From NCBI RefSeq assembly GCF_018320785.1, contig NC_054881.1, forward strand, positions 21,948,275-22,012,274: a stretch of 64,000 bases of DNA, in the 5' to 3' direction. The notes under the pieces are model-generated. The model did no database searches. It was not told where the DNA came from and saw only the letters and a list, made by a program, of their open reading frames with translations. The position numbers and the translations under genes were made by a program. The DNA comes from Cheilinus undulatus (Eukaryota; Chordata; Actinopteri; Labriformes; Labridae). How positions within the stretch are numbered: position 1 is the first letter of the stretch; each line of letters begins with the position of its first letter. Below, piece after piece: positions 53,401 through 63,485 of the stretch.

Positions 53401-56400
53401 GCCTTTGTTTTAACTGCATGGTCAAGGAGACCATAAAAAGCGCACTGTGGCACATTGAAATGCACAGGAGGCATCAGTCTCCACAGGGTTGAAGTATGTT
53501 TTTGAGGTTGACTTACCATGCAGTTAAAATAAAGGCATTTTAACTGTTAAAAGAAAGTGTCTCTGTATTTTTCTTGTTTATTTATATAAACAAATCTCTT
53601 GTTGTGAACATTTTAACAGTACGAAAGGCTGCTTCACAACATGCTGTAAGTCACTTTGTCTATATTATACTTTTTAAGCCCTGCAATTGACTGGCGACCA
53701 GCCCAGGGTGTACCCCGCCTCTTGCCAAATGACGGCTGGGATAGGCTCCAGCCCCCTGCGACCCCCAACCAGATAAGTGGTATAGAAAATGGATGGATGT
53801 ATTATATTTTTTAGTATTACTGATCATTAAAATAATAGAGATTGTATTATTTTTAAGTGGTATTAAAAATGATCCAAGTATCAAAAATTTTGACAAACTT
53901 AGCTCCCAAAACTGCAAAATCTGTCGTAAGCTATTATTTCTACATTAGCCTAATTAAATGAATGAAAATCTACATTCCTCCATCCATTATCTATACCACT
54001 TATCAATTCAGGGTTGCAGGGGGGCTGGAGCCAATCCCAGCTGCCACTGGGCATGAAAAAGGGCCAATCCCAGAGCTCATGTATAGAGACAAATGATCAG
54101 ATAAACTCACACCTATGGGCAATTTAGAGTCACTATTAACCCATGCATGCTTGGGAAGAACATGCTTACTGCACACAAAAAGGCCCTGTCTGACCGGGTT
54201 TCAAACCAGGAACCTTCTTGCTGAGGCCACAGTCCTAACGCTTGCTGTGCCATGCAGCCCTTAGAGGTCTAAATTATTACATTTAATTTTGCCTGTACCT
54301 CTCTTGTGTTGAAGTTTACAAAGCAGTAGCCCCGGGGTTGTCCCTCCAAAGGCCCTGATTTATGAAACAGGAAGTCAAACTGCTTCACGTTTCCAAACTT
54401 CTCCAACAGCTTCACCAAATGATACCTGCACAGAGACAGAGAGACAGAGTGAAGAAAAGTACGTCTGTTAAACATGTATTTCATTAAAAATGTAATAAGG
54501 GATAAATTTGTGGAAGGACATTAAAAAATAAAGTTTGAACAAAGTTTTATAAAAAACAAAACAAATGGGAATGTAGGAAATGTGAAAGGGAAAGATGCTG
54601 TTTACTTCATGAGAACTTATCAGTGAAATGTACAGAGTAAAGCACTGGTTCTCAAACTGGGTTTGACCCCCTTGAGGGGGCGCCAGACATCTCAGGGTGG
54701 TGCAAGTCTCTCTCCTCTCTGAGGTTATCAAACATGCACAGTTAAATAAAATCTAGACATTACACCTAAAAGAAAGTTCATACAGTCATTCAGGTGTTTT
54801 AGAACAGCTGACTGGGTGCCGCTTTAAATGGGACTTATTTAACCAATGAAAACAATCCAAATTGGTGTTAATCTCTGAGATCAAGGTATAACATTTATTC
54901 CCATGGGTCATGGTGGGTCCAGCTTTTCTTGGATACAGGTAGGAGGAATCCAAAGAACAAGGTTGGGAACCACTAGAGTATAGCACGAAAACTGAGCCCA
55001 GCTCTCGTCTTCCATTTCCATGAATACGATTTATTAGTTAGTATTTACAATCTGTGAATCTGTCAGAGTGGCTAATGAGAACGACAGCTTTCTCTCTCTG
55101 ACACCTTTTTAGAAGCAGGCCAGCAGCTGCAGCAGCACACTGACAGTAAATCTCTCACTGAGACAATACTGAGGATACAGTAGCAGGACAATGAGGGAAT
55201 AAAAAGGAGGAAGCTTCAAATCCCCCCTGAGCACAGTGCTCGGCACAAACAACATCCACTCAGCGTGCAGAGCTGCCTGGGACTGCTGGACTCCAGGCAA
55301 ACATAGATACGTGCCCGTTAATGAGCTATGCAGCAATGAGAGCATTGGTAGAAGGGTGTGTGTGGTACTTACTCCTCGTTACCATGGGAAAATAAAGAAT
55401 TCTGTGATGGCGAGGAAGAGAGCAACAAGTTCAGGGTCACCTGTAGATTGTTGTACCAAGCAGCAGGTGCATTTCCATCCTTAAACTGTCACAGCCCATG
55501 CACAGGAACTGATTTATGCGTGCAATAGCCTATATACTTATTTCAGCAGATTAGAAGTTCATATGAATGGTATTTTCTCCATTCTGTTGGCTGTAACTAA
55601 TAGAATATATGTAGTTACACTACATTTTTGAAAGTCTTGAATATTTTATAATATGACAGCACTGCAGTAACTCTTGAAAATCTGTTCTATGGTGGGTCTC
55701 CTCAGGCAAGAACAAAGCAGAGTCAACCTCATAGCAAGGCAATGCTTACTGATGAATATGCACTATGTGTCCTTTAGGACCTTGGTTCTTAACTGGTGGG
55801 TCAAGGGCAAGACCCAAAAGTGGGCTGTAAAGCTGTTTTCAGTGGGTTACAGATTAGCGCCTGGAAACAAAATGTGTGGCAAAAAGTCTGATGTGCTTTT
55901 ATTTTGTAGGAAACATCTTCATCTCTTTATTATGTTACATTTTTTGTCCAATCATGTCCAAACTGCCCCACTTTTGATAAAAAAAACAGTGGTTATGTTT
56001 GAAAAACTTTAGAATTTTGGGTGAGGCGGGAGCTCAAACTCAGCGGATACCTTCATGCATGGTGCAAATGTGACTTACATTAAAAACAACAAATATTTGC
56101 CAGTAACATGAGAAAAAGAACCCCAGCAGGGATCACTGTACAACAGGCAACATCCAAACACAACTTAACACATATAAAACGCATCTAAACACTCAGCCCA
56201 AGGGCATGATGGGATACTCTAGTCACACACACCCCTTGATTTGAAATCACAGTGAGCAAAGCTTAAACCAGTTGACTCTTTACAGAGTTCAACTACAGGT
56301 AGTGATTTCAAAATGCACTCAAAAAAGTACCCCAAACACTACTTAATTACAATATTTTGAGTAAATGTTATTAGTTACTTTCCCCCACAGTGTGAAAATG

Positions 56401-59400
56401 AGGCATATGCACAACAGTGGGATCCTAAAACTAAAGCAGCCATGGAATTCAGCCATCATTATTTTTCCTCTATACCTGTGCATCTCCTCGTGTCTTCAAT
56501 TAAAAAAAGCTCTATTAAAACAATAAATACAAAACCAAAAATGGACAAACAATAGAAATCAGCGCACAGCTTCCTGTGTTTTTGTTTCAGTGGATTAACC
56601 TTGTGTGACTGTCCAGGCCTCACAGTGACCCCAGGTGTTTTGTACGAATGTTCAACAGGAATTAATGCTGCAGACTTGGATTGTTTCGATGCTTGTTATT
56701 TTTAATCCAGGAGCAGCGTGTTTGTGTCACACCAGAGATGATTGTTTAGGAAAGGGTGCATTTATGTGTATAAATGGGCCTCAGTGGGGGTAGAAGTGTG
56801 CGTGTCGTAGATGCAGGTTGTACTAACGTCTTCCACCACTGTATGACTCCCTGGAGGGCTTTAGGCCAAAGAGAATTTCTGCTTTTCCCAGACAACACCC
56901 TGCACGATCCCATGTGAAGGAGACTCTCCAAAACAGGGCTCATGAAGCACCAAAAACCACACTACTAATTACTGATTGCATTCTCATATCACCTTATCTT
57001 CCTAAAAATAACTGCATGCGGTATGTTTCACTTTATGTATAAACGTAAGAGTTTCAATGACCAACACTCTAAGAACATTTTTGGATGCTGCCAAGTTGAA
57101 CCACAATGGACCGCTCCTCCTGGGGGCTGTAAAAACCACCGGAGGAAGAGGAGGAGGAGAAGGGGAGGAAAAGGGAGGGAAATGTGGGGAGAGGGAGAGT
57201 AAAGTTCAGAGATGAGATGTTGCCAGAAGATGAGGAGGTGAGAAGCCAGGTAGGAGAGATACAGAAGGAAGGAAGGAAAAGAGGAGGATGTGAGTCCAGT
57301 CCAGAATAAGATAAGATAAAAGTTTGGTCCAGAAAAGCTCAGACCAGAGGGAGGAGGTGCTGGTCTGTTATAATAGTATCAGAAAAAATGGCCTCAGGGT
57401 TATAAGTTTATATTGCATATCTTGACAATTTCCAGGTACGCTACTTACAATACGCAGTGGCCAGAGTTAACAAAGACAGAGAGGGTGATTGATCACCTCT
57501 AATGAGAAATTCTCTCACTGAAAGCCAAAAGCACAAAACATAAAAAGGTGCTGAAAGCTCTCGTTACACCTGTGGGGCCTCTGCTCCCTCAGATGAAGTG
57601 AAATCTGTCAAGATATGTTGTACAATAGCAGCTTGGGAAGGTCATTTAAGTGGACGGGAGTTAAAAGAGTGTGACTGTTAAAGATGCAGGTTTCTTCATC
57701 CTTGTTGAACGAGAAGGATCGAACCGTTTGTAAGTGAGCTGCTACACACAGAGACAAATAAAACTTAGTTCATTTTTCACAATCACATACTTGGAATGAA
57801 TCGTTGCCCATGTTTGCAAGCTATAATGACCTTTCCAGGAACATCTTATCCTTTTGTGACACTGGAGATCACTTATAATTACAACTACACGCCAGAATTC
57901 ATCTTTCTGACCTAGGAAATATTTTTAAAAAATGAAAGTTCAGCCATATTACCTCATGGCTATGTCATCAGTCCGATATTTTTCCATATTTGTTTATCAA
58001 AGTGATTAATATCTGTATTTAAAGCAGATATTACTTCATATTTTAGCTTTCGTGAAACTTATTATCTGTTTTTTGCTGTGTGTATTTTCATAGGGAGAAC
58101 TGAAAAATTATGTCAACTATTTGGTTACTAAAGGGGACTTCTGAAGCCAATCGATGGTGGTCGCCATACTGAAAAAGGTCAATACGATACCATATAATAT
58201 GTTATGACATGATAGACATTAAAATATTACAACACCATACAATAAATACAATACAACCCATAACGAACACAGTATGGTATGACATGATACAACTAGGGTT
58301 CGATATCATTTGTGTTTTTTTCCGATACTGGTGCCAAATCCTAACTTTTTAAAGGGTGCCAATGCCTAAACAGTAACAGAATATTTCCAAGAAAAAAGTG
58401 TTTCAAAAACCAGCAGCTGAATAAAAGTCATCATGGTACTGAAATAAGATGCCAACAGAACTTACAAGTAAAGGAAACAGGTGTAACATATTAGCGCAAC
58501 ATATTTCGTGTGTTTCCTTTAGATTGGTGGGGATTGCGTTTGGCTGGTGTGGTATCCAACTGAAGCACCAAAATCTGTCTTGTAATTCGGTATAGTAGGT
58601 ACTGGATGCGCTGGTAGCGGTACTATGTTGGTACTGGATTTCGTTACTTATCCCTAGATACAACACAACACAACGCATGATACGCATGATGAGAAAGGCA
58701 ACCTTGCCTGTGAGCCTGCGCTGAGGGCAACAGACCCAACTTTTATGCTTACAGATCTAAGTACACGCTTACGGATCTGAGTAAAAATTGTGTGTGGTAC
58801 AAGTGATGCAAAAGTCATGTGTGTATGACATCGAGAGGCAGATTCTGAACCAAAATGAACTAAGTCCACAATTACAAATTGGTCTACATATTTGCAGATT
58901 AGTGCACGCATTTGTGGATCTTTGTACAAATTTGCAAAATTTCACACACATTTCCAAATCTTTAAACGGATTTGCAGATCTGTACACACATTTGTGGATT
59001 TGTGCACGCGTTTGCAGATCTGTACACGCATTTGTGGATTCGTGCTCACATTTGTGGATTTGTGCGCAGATCTTTGTACACATTTGCAAATACTTTTGCA
59101 ACAATAATAGCTCCATAGTCAGAGTCCTGACCTCAGCTCGATTGAGATGCTGTGGCATGACCTCAAGAGAGTGATTCACAACAGAAATCCTAATAATATT
59201 GCTAAACTGTAACAGTTTTGTAAAGAGGAATGGTCCAAAATTCCTCCTGATCGTTGTGCAGATCTGATCTGCAACTACAGGAAACGTTTAGTTGAGGTTA
59301 TTGTTGCCAAAGGAGCGTCAACCAGTCATTAGCCTAGGGGTTCACATACTTTTTCCACCCTGCACAGCCACAACAGCCTGGCACTTCCTCCTCATGCTGG

Positions 59401-61912
59401 TCACCAGCCTGGTCACACACTGCTGTGGGATGGCATCCCATTCTTCAACCAGCATTTGTCACAAGTCAGCCAACTTGGTTGTGTTGGTCACTCTGGCACG
59501 AACAGCACACCCAAGCTGATCCCACAAGTGTTCAATGGGGTCAAAGGTCAGGACTGCTGGCAGGCCATTTCATCCTCTCCACTCCCAAATTCTGGAGGTA
59601 GTCTCTGATAAACCCTGCTCTGTTGGGGCGAGTGTTGTCATCTTGGAGGATAAAGTTCTTGCTGACAGGGTGAAAAAACAGTATTCTTGGGGTGTTGTCT
59701 TCTTGGGACACCTAATTCACGGCCTGTCTCTGACATACCCCGTTATATGGAACTTGGCCTTCAGTTTGGAAATGGTACTAGGGTTCACTCAAAACAATGC
59801 CGCAACTTGGTTTTGCGGAACACCAACTTGAAGTTGCCCAACCGACAGGCCCTATCCAGATCAGTCAAACGTGGCATGCTGATTCTTGAAGCAGACATCT
59901 ACTGACCACTGTAGCAGGGCCCATGCTCACAGGTGCTGCCAATCAGGCACCTGATTGGCAGCACCTGGGGGTACCAAAAGCTCAAAACAAGAGTCAATAG
60001 CAACAGCAAAATAAGCTGTTTGGCATTGGCAGAGAAGATCCGGCACATTTTTCGTGGGCGCAACCCACATACTCAGCTCTGCTGCTCATCGCACAAATGC
60101 ATGATCCTTACAAATGTGGCATTTAAAAGGGTAATAAAAAGGCTTTCCACAGTACAAGATTTATTACCTAGAAGCATTGTTACAACAAAGAAATAATGTA
60201 CCAAACACAAATTGCCTTACTTTTTGTTTTAAGTTTAGATAGACAGACACACACAGACAGACAGACAGATAGATAGATACATATGAAGCATTTGTAGTTT
60301 AAAACAAACAAAAAAATTTAATATCACAATCATGTCAATCTGTGAAGAAAAGAGACAATAAGGTCTCAGTTTAACAACTGAGATTATAACTTTAGAATTT
60401 AAAAAAATCTCTTAGTTCTTATTCAACATTTTTATTTGATTTCAAAACAAGTATGTGGTAATGTTGCTTCATAATCAGCGCCTTGCATGTTAGAGTCTTG
60501 GTTTGGCTTCTAAGGACAAACAGAAGGACAGAGAGAGCGCTACATATGCAACACAGGAGCTAATTAATCTTCCCAATCAGCACCAGGGGCCATGGGCATT
60601 TCTCCTATTTTTCCCTCTGTGCTGTGAGGAGGTGGGCTATTTAAGGAGAAGTAGAGCAGAGCACGGAGAGGGGAAGGAAACGCCTGTCTAGACGCCCACC
60701 AGAGCTGCAGCCCATACATTCTCCAGCAGCCCCCACAGGCACAAAAACACGCCCCTCACCCCCACAAAAAAGCACCTTCTCTCCATCACAATAACTGTAG
60801 GTGTGCTGCTTTCTGTGTTGCATAAATGCAACAAAGAATGGGTGTTTGCGTGTACCTATGATGTAGTGTTAAGTAAGATAAATTAATTATGTACACAGAC
60901 ACCTCTGTGTTTTAAATTCTGCACCACTACCAGCTGCAAACTAAACATCTACTGCACACGTCAACACATACATACAATCAGGTCCAGGTTGACACACAGA
61001 GAGTAAACAGGGCAGGTGAGTGAGGAATGATGGCTGCTCCTTAGCACAGCAGGTCTCCATGCTTCACTGCCTCTCTTTCACACACCCAGCCCTGTCTGCT
61101 CAGTCTCAGCCTGCGACATACACACACACTCTACACATACACTTCATCAATCATATATGTATGCACAATGCACCGCCTCTCTATGAGGCAGAGCCAGGCA
61201 AGTTCAAAAGCAAAGCTTATGGTTCATAGCATGGATGGATGCAGCAAACCTGAATTGAATAGTAGCTGCTGTTGCTGCATAAATCAAAAACAAACTGTCC
61301 TTCCCATCTGCTAGGCTAGTTCATATTCAAGAGCCTATTTTCAACATTTTTAGTGACTATGAATTCACTTTTAACTCAAATACTTAAAATTCTTTAAGGC
61401 ACAGGCACAGTAGTCATTCTCTCTCAAAGGTAGTTTAGCTCTTATCTGAGGCCAGTGAGATGAAAAATACAACAACCTTACTAAGATCCTTTTAAAAGAA
61501 ACATTCAACACCTTTTATGATGCAAATTCTGTTAAAAACTAAAGTTAAGGGGCCCAGATGGCCCTGTGGCTTAGCTGCATCCAATATACATTAAGGCTGT
61601 CCTCCTCCAAGTGGGCAGCCCACTTTCAACTCTGGCCTGTGGCTTCTGTCATTCCCCAGTCTCTCCCCAATCCCCAACACTCTTGTGTCCTTTCCTAACT
61701 AAATAAAGGCGAAAATCTCCCAATTCCCCTGGATGTTTAAAAAAAAAGATAAGGTTGTAGACATGAACGCCTTCAGGAAATGTGTGGAAAAGCAGGGCCT
61801 CTTACTCTGTGATTTTGGGGTCGATGTTGCCTATCCATAGTCGGTTTCCATCATGAGCCACACTCTCTGAAATGATGGAGGCATTTTCCACCGTGTCTGC
61901 AGCAGACGACAT
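44252..61912 (-). CDS. rbm18: RNA-binding protein 18, complete (five coding exons)
   Basis: Exons 61806-61912 (coding part), 54299-54425, 52391-52477, 46426-46526 and 44252-44435 join in frame to 201 residues plus TGA. The single RRM spans about residues 25-103: RNP2 is LWIGNI at 25-30 and RNP1 is RGYCFVNF at 67-74. Other conserved stretches are [36 protein letters not shown] and [19 protein letters not shown]. Human RBM18 has 190 residues; the extra length here is in the exon 5 linker and the C-terminal tail, which is basic (PFRKFRR). The exact RNA target is not known for the family. The gene is head to head with whatever lies beyond 63.8 kb and upstream of lhx6 on the same strand. Confidence 0.94.
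45225..45420 (-). mobile_element. SINE-like repeat, reverse orientation
   Basis: Plus strand reads GGGGCATTTTGCC, GACAGGAAATATCAGGACAG, GAGTGGGGGAAGATG, GAATCGACCCTGCAACC and TTCGTTGAGGACTA, the usual order of a common fish SINE in reverse. Confidence 0.55.
45915..46030. mobile_element. hAT-like repeat fragment
   Basis: CAGGTGTCAAACTCATGGCT, GGTGGGCCAGATTTGG and a later AGAGTGGGCCACAAAG match the widespread 'TGTCAAACTC...GGGCC' fish repeat. Short and decayed. Confidence 0.4.
46426..46526 (-). CDS. rbm18: rbm18 exon 5 (linker)
   Basis: Between CTTTAG and GTTGGT. It encodes [20 protein letters not shown] and ends HLS in phase 2. It aligns with the human stretch from KRYDHNK to SLEPSSS and joins exon 6 in frame as [12 protein letters not shown]. 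The weak conservation makes it easy to miss. Confidence 0.88.
46985..47175 (+). mobile_element. tRNA-derived SINE, same family as 32190
   Basis: B box GTTCGAATC at about 47047, then the same body (TCTCCCCACTCTCTTCCCTG, GGCATGAAAAGGCCC) and A-rich tail. The A box is decayed. Confidence 0.8.
47176..52390 (-). other. rbm18: rbm18 intron 4, right part
   Basis: Holds the fold-back element at 49249 and otherwise nothing that I can assign. Frames at 50258-51015 and 51201-51505 have no recognisable product. Confidence 0.5.
49249..49526. mobile_element. fold-back element (MITE-like)
   Basis: Arms of 50-60 bases are inverted copies: left includes AGACAAGATGGCTGACATAC and ATCCAATCCATACCAGAAGTCC (49261-49300), right includes GGACTTCCGGCATGGATTGG and CATGTCAGCCATCTTGACTG (49466-49520). 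The core has GGTTAGGTTTAGGCATTAAA. In rbm18 intron 4. Confidence 0.7.
52391..52477 (-). CDS. rbm18: rbm18 exon 4 (end of RRM)
   Basis: Encodes [18 protein letters not shown] to RWAHAQVR. Two donors lie six bases apart: GTGAGG after CAG (exon end 52397) and GTAAGT after AGG (exon end 52391). The downstream donor is the stronger consensus and restores the Val-Arg that lines up with VKRYD in human RBM18, so it was chosen. Confidence 0.9.
53685..53798 (+). mobile_element. LINE 3' tail with ATGGATGG end
   Basis: GACTGGCGACCAGCCCAGGG, TACCCCGCCTCTTGCC, GGGATAGGCTCCAGCCCCC and GAAAATGGATGGATG form the standard tail of a very common fish non-LTR repeat. Confidence 0.75.
53978..54262 (-). mobile_element. 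same LINE-tail family, opposite strand
   Basis: Reads the family in reverse: TCCATCCATTATCTATACCA, GGGGGGCTGGAGCCAATCCC, GGCAATTTAGAGTCAC, GGTTTCAAACCAGGAACCTT, CCATGCAGCCC. It faces the copy at 53685, about 180 bases away, and ends 37 bases from rbm18 exon 3. Confidence 0.75.
54299..54425 (-). CDS. rbm18: rbm18 exon 3 (RRM core, RNP1)
   Basis: Between GTGCAG and GTACAG. It encodes [20 protein letters not shown] through [12 protein letters not shown], ending in phase 0. It carries RNP1. Confidence 0.95.
54643..54975. mobile_element. hAT-like non-autonomous element (333 bp)
   Basis: Ends CACTGGTTCTCAAACTGG and GGTTGGGAACCACTA (inverted), flanked by GAGTAAAG (54635-54642) and GAGTATAG (54976-54983). 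Confidence 0.75.
55785..56040. mobile_element. hAT-like repeat fragment
   Basis: GGTTCTTAACTGGTGGGTCA, AAAGTGGGCTGTAAAGCTGT and TCAGTGGGTTACAGATTA resemble a common fish repeat. The ends are unclear. Confidence 0.45.
56041..58189 (-). other. rbm18: rbm18 intron 2, nothing recognised apart from low complexity
   Basis: Contains the purine-rich stretch listed separately; no gene or named repeat otherwise. Confidence 0.5.
57120..57300. repeat. purine-rich (GGA)n-like low complexity
   Basis: Long runs of G and A (GGAGGAAGAGGAGGAGGAGA) in rbm18 intron 2. A similar GA-rich run lies at 35765-35830. Confidence 0.8.
58190..58300. repeat. degenerate ATACAATA/ATGATACAA repeat
   Basis: Same sequence type as 3300-3485, with units such as ACGATACCATA and ATGACATGATACAA, immediately left of a repeat starting TAGGGTTCGATATC. 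Confidence 0.5.
58286..58656. mobile_element. hAT-like non-autonomous repeat
   Basis: Left end TAGGGTTCGATATC and right end CTTATCCCTAG are approximate inverted repeats; CCGATACTGGTGCC and GGTACTGGATGCG inside are typical of this fish family. Confidence 0.5.
58749..59098. repeat. 20-bp tandem repeat (minisatellite)
   Basis: About ten consecutive 20-base units from 58891, alternating between a TTTGTGGAT-type and a TTTGCAGAT-type start (TTTGTGGATTTGTGCACGCG, TTTGCAGATCTGTACACGCA). Two earlier units (CTTACAGATCTAAGTACACG) begin at 58749. It ends where a Tc1 remnant begins. Open frames across it are repeat by-products. Confidence 0.85.
59100..59365 (+). mobile_element. Tc1-like transposon, C-terminal remnant
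   Basis: Reads [17 protein letters not shown], a stop, then [18 protein letters not shown] and [18 protein letters not shown], followed by the inverted end GGGTTCACATACTTTTTCCA. Only the last third of the transposase is present. Confidence 0.8.
59369..60200 (-). mobile_element. second Tc1-like transposon, internally deleted
   Basis: The minus strand encodes [19 protein letters not shown] and [10 protein letters not shown] (DNA-binding part, about 59700-59912), then after a deletion [40 protein letters not shown] and [14 protein letters not shown] (59345-59680). The central block with the first catalytic Asp is missing, and frame breaks are present. 5' non-coding sequence of the element runs on to about 60200. 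Its 3' end is cut at the junction with the 59100 remnant. Confidence 0.8.
59931..59966. repeat. perfect 17-bp palindromic hairpin
   Basis: AGGTGCTGCCAATCAGG (59931-59947), a 2-base loop CA, and its exact reverse complement to 59966, within the 5' non-coding part of the second Tc1-like element. Confidence 0.85.
60238..60284. repeat. compound (AGAC)n/(AGAT)n microsatellite
   Basis: GACAGACAGACAGATAGATA in rbm18 intron 2. Confidence 0.9.
60285..61552 (-). other. rbm18: rbm18 intron 2, right part, nothing recognised
   Basis: CA-rich and purine-rich patches at 60640-60800 and 61110-61160; no credible frame. Confidence 0.5.
61553..61748 (+). mobile_element. tRNA-derived SINE, decayed
   Basis: A-box-like CCCTGTGGCTTAG, a B-box remnant (TTTCAACTC), body TCTCCCCAATCCCCAAC and A-rich end. 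Sits about 60 bases from rbm18 exon 2, on the opposite strand. Confidence 0.6.
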
Positions 61913-61919
61913 GTGTACT
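61806..61919 (-). CDS. rbm18: rbm18 exon 2, first coding exon
   Basis: An acceptor TTTAG at 61920-61921 precedes seven 5' UTR bases and ATG (61910-61912). It encodes [15 protein letters not shown] and [12 protein letters not shown] and ends in phase 2 before GTAAGA. Confidence 0.92.
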
Positions 61920-62162
61920 CTAAATCAAACAAACAGAAGACAGAGAAAAGACAGAGAGAAGTTAGCATTCATGAATTTTAGGTGAAACTTAGCAGTCACC
62001 ATTTAATAGGGATGCATGATATTATGGGCGGATATTAAACTTAAAAGTTGATTATCATAATTTGCAGATATGACAATTAATGCCAATATTTATGACTAAG
62101 ATTTGGGCAACAAAGCCTGTTTTGATAATATTGGCTATATGATGGAAAAAGTTTTACGCTGG

Positions 62163-62200
62163 ACCAACAGACTTACTTCAGCAGACGTAAGTCTGTTGGT
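62163..62200. repeat. perfect 14-bp inverted repeat (hairpin)
   Basis: Arms ACCAACAGACTTAC (62163-62176) and GTAAGTCTGTTGGT (62187-62200) are exact reverse complements around a 10-base loop, just left of the kinase fragment. Confidence 0.8.
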
Positions 62201-62229
62201 ACTATTAAATTAAAGGTCCTATTTCAACA

Positions 62230-62590
62230 GGATTGTGTTTCAAAAACATGGGCCAGACGTAGCCATCGAACAGGCCGGATGGATCTGGCACCGCGTAGTT
62301 CCTAGAGCACCTCCTCTTTTTGCATTCTTCATACGGGATGGGAATAAAGTAACGCTGGTTCAGCACGTCAATCAAAGGTTCGTAGGTGTAAAGCAGAAAG
62401 CCTTCCACAATAAGGATGTGAGTCTCCTCCTCCTTAGTGTCAGACTTTGGGATGATCTCAGTGTCCAGGGTGTTATCAACGCCATGAGATTTCTCAAACT
62501 TCACCGGGTTATCCAACCATGTGTCGATCGTACTCATCATGGCGTCCATATCCAGAGCATTGATGACTTGAAGAAGTCATCCTGATGGAC
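62230..62590 (-). pseudogene. intron-less fragment of a nicotinamide riboside kinase 2-like gene
   Basis: The minus strand reads VHQDDFFK, then after a frame-breaking deletion [20 protein letters not shown], followed by [50 protein letters not shown] and MFLKH. This matches the middle of NMRK2 (about residues 36-150 of 230 in human) with no introns where the parent gene is known to be split, so it looks like a retrocopy piece. The P-loop start, the segment between HQDDFFK and LDMDAM, and the C terminus are missing, so it cannot encode a working kinase. It lies in rbm18 intron 1 inside a transposon-like repeat. Confidence 0.75.
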
Positions 62591-63485
62591 CATATGTTAT
62601 CATCATTATTGTATGGCATCAACGTAAAGCTCGATGGTAAAAGTACTGCATGCAGTTTTACTTTTGCCACATCAAGTACATTTTGTTTGCCATGAAAATT
62701 GCATATTGATTCAAAATATTGGTCATCAGTCAAATGCACTACTAATAATCAATATCGGCCCTGAAAAGACATTATCAGTTGACCCTCAATACAAATGTAG
62801 CTATTCAAAGGGTCAGTTGAACACAAAGACAAGTAATAGCATCTAGACAGCTTTAACATTAGAGACAAAAGTACCATCCCTGGAGCAGAATGTACTGTGA
62901 AGAGTTTGGCCACTTGTTACTATGTTGTAAGTCACTTAAATAAGTGGCAGCGTCACTGTGGCTTCTCCAGTCACAGCTTGAATCCTGTTTTCAGGTTTTA
63001 CTACGAACAGTTAGTTTGAGGTGTGCATGAAGTGTACGTTTGGATTAAGTAGTCTTCTCTGCTGCAAGAATCCCGTCAACAGACTTTTCATTAGATTTAT
63101 CAGTCATTAAAATATCAAATCAGTTTCTCAGTGAACCCCTTTTGTAGAGAATTGACAAATTAAAAAAAATTCTTTTTAACGAACTGTCAGAAGGCATTTG
63201 GTTCTTATAAAGCCCCAAAAAGAAGAAATGTGGATTTTCTTTCAGACGTCTTCCTGCTGTTAGCCAACGTTAGCATAGCTTAGCGCAGTTGATCGATTAA
63301 CCACTGATCTCAGGCTTTCATTCTTTGCTGGTTTAGATCAATTACGTATTGTTTGACATCAACGGGGAGTTGTTCAGTCAGGACAAACATTTAAAAAATG
63401 TATCCAATAAACGGTTTATAATAATGTGAGTTTTAAACGAGAGCTGGATTGTTTGGAGTTAGCTAGCATTAAGTGTATCACTTAC

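Larger units (their letters stand above)
62007..62784. mobile_element. hAT-like non-autonomous element carrying the NMRK2-like fragment
   Basis: The left end TAGGGATGCATGATAT and the inner motif ACCAACAGAC match another copy at 27986-28375. The right end is taken near TCAGTTGACCCTCA. The middle is occupied by the kinase fragment. The right boundary and target duplication could not be settled. Confidence 0.4.

Noticed and set aside
58769..59179. Long open frames on both strands over the 20-bp repeat
   Set aside because: The peptides are simple repeats of the satellite read in frame, with no start or splice support.
62235..62585. Plus-strand open frame opposite the kinase fragment
   Set aside because: Antisense shadow of the NMRK2-like sequence; no similarity of its own.
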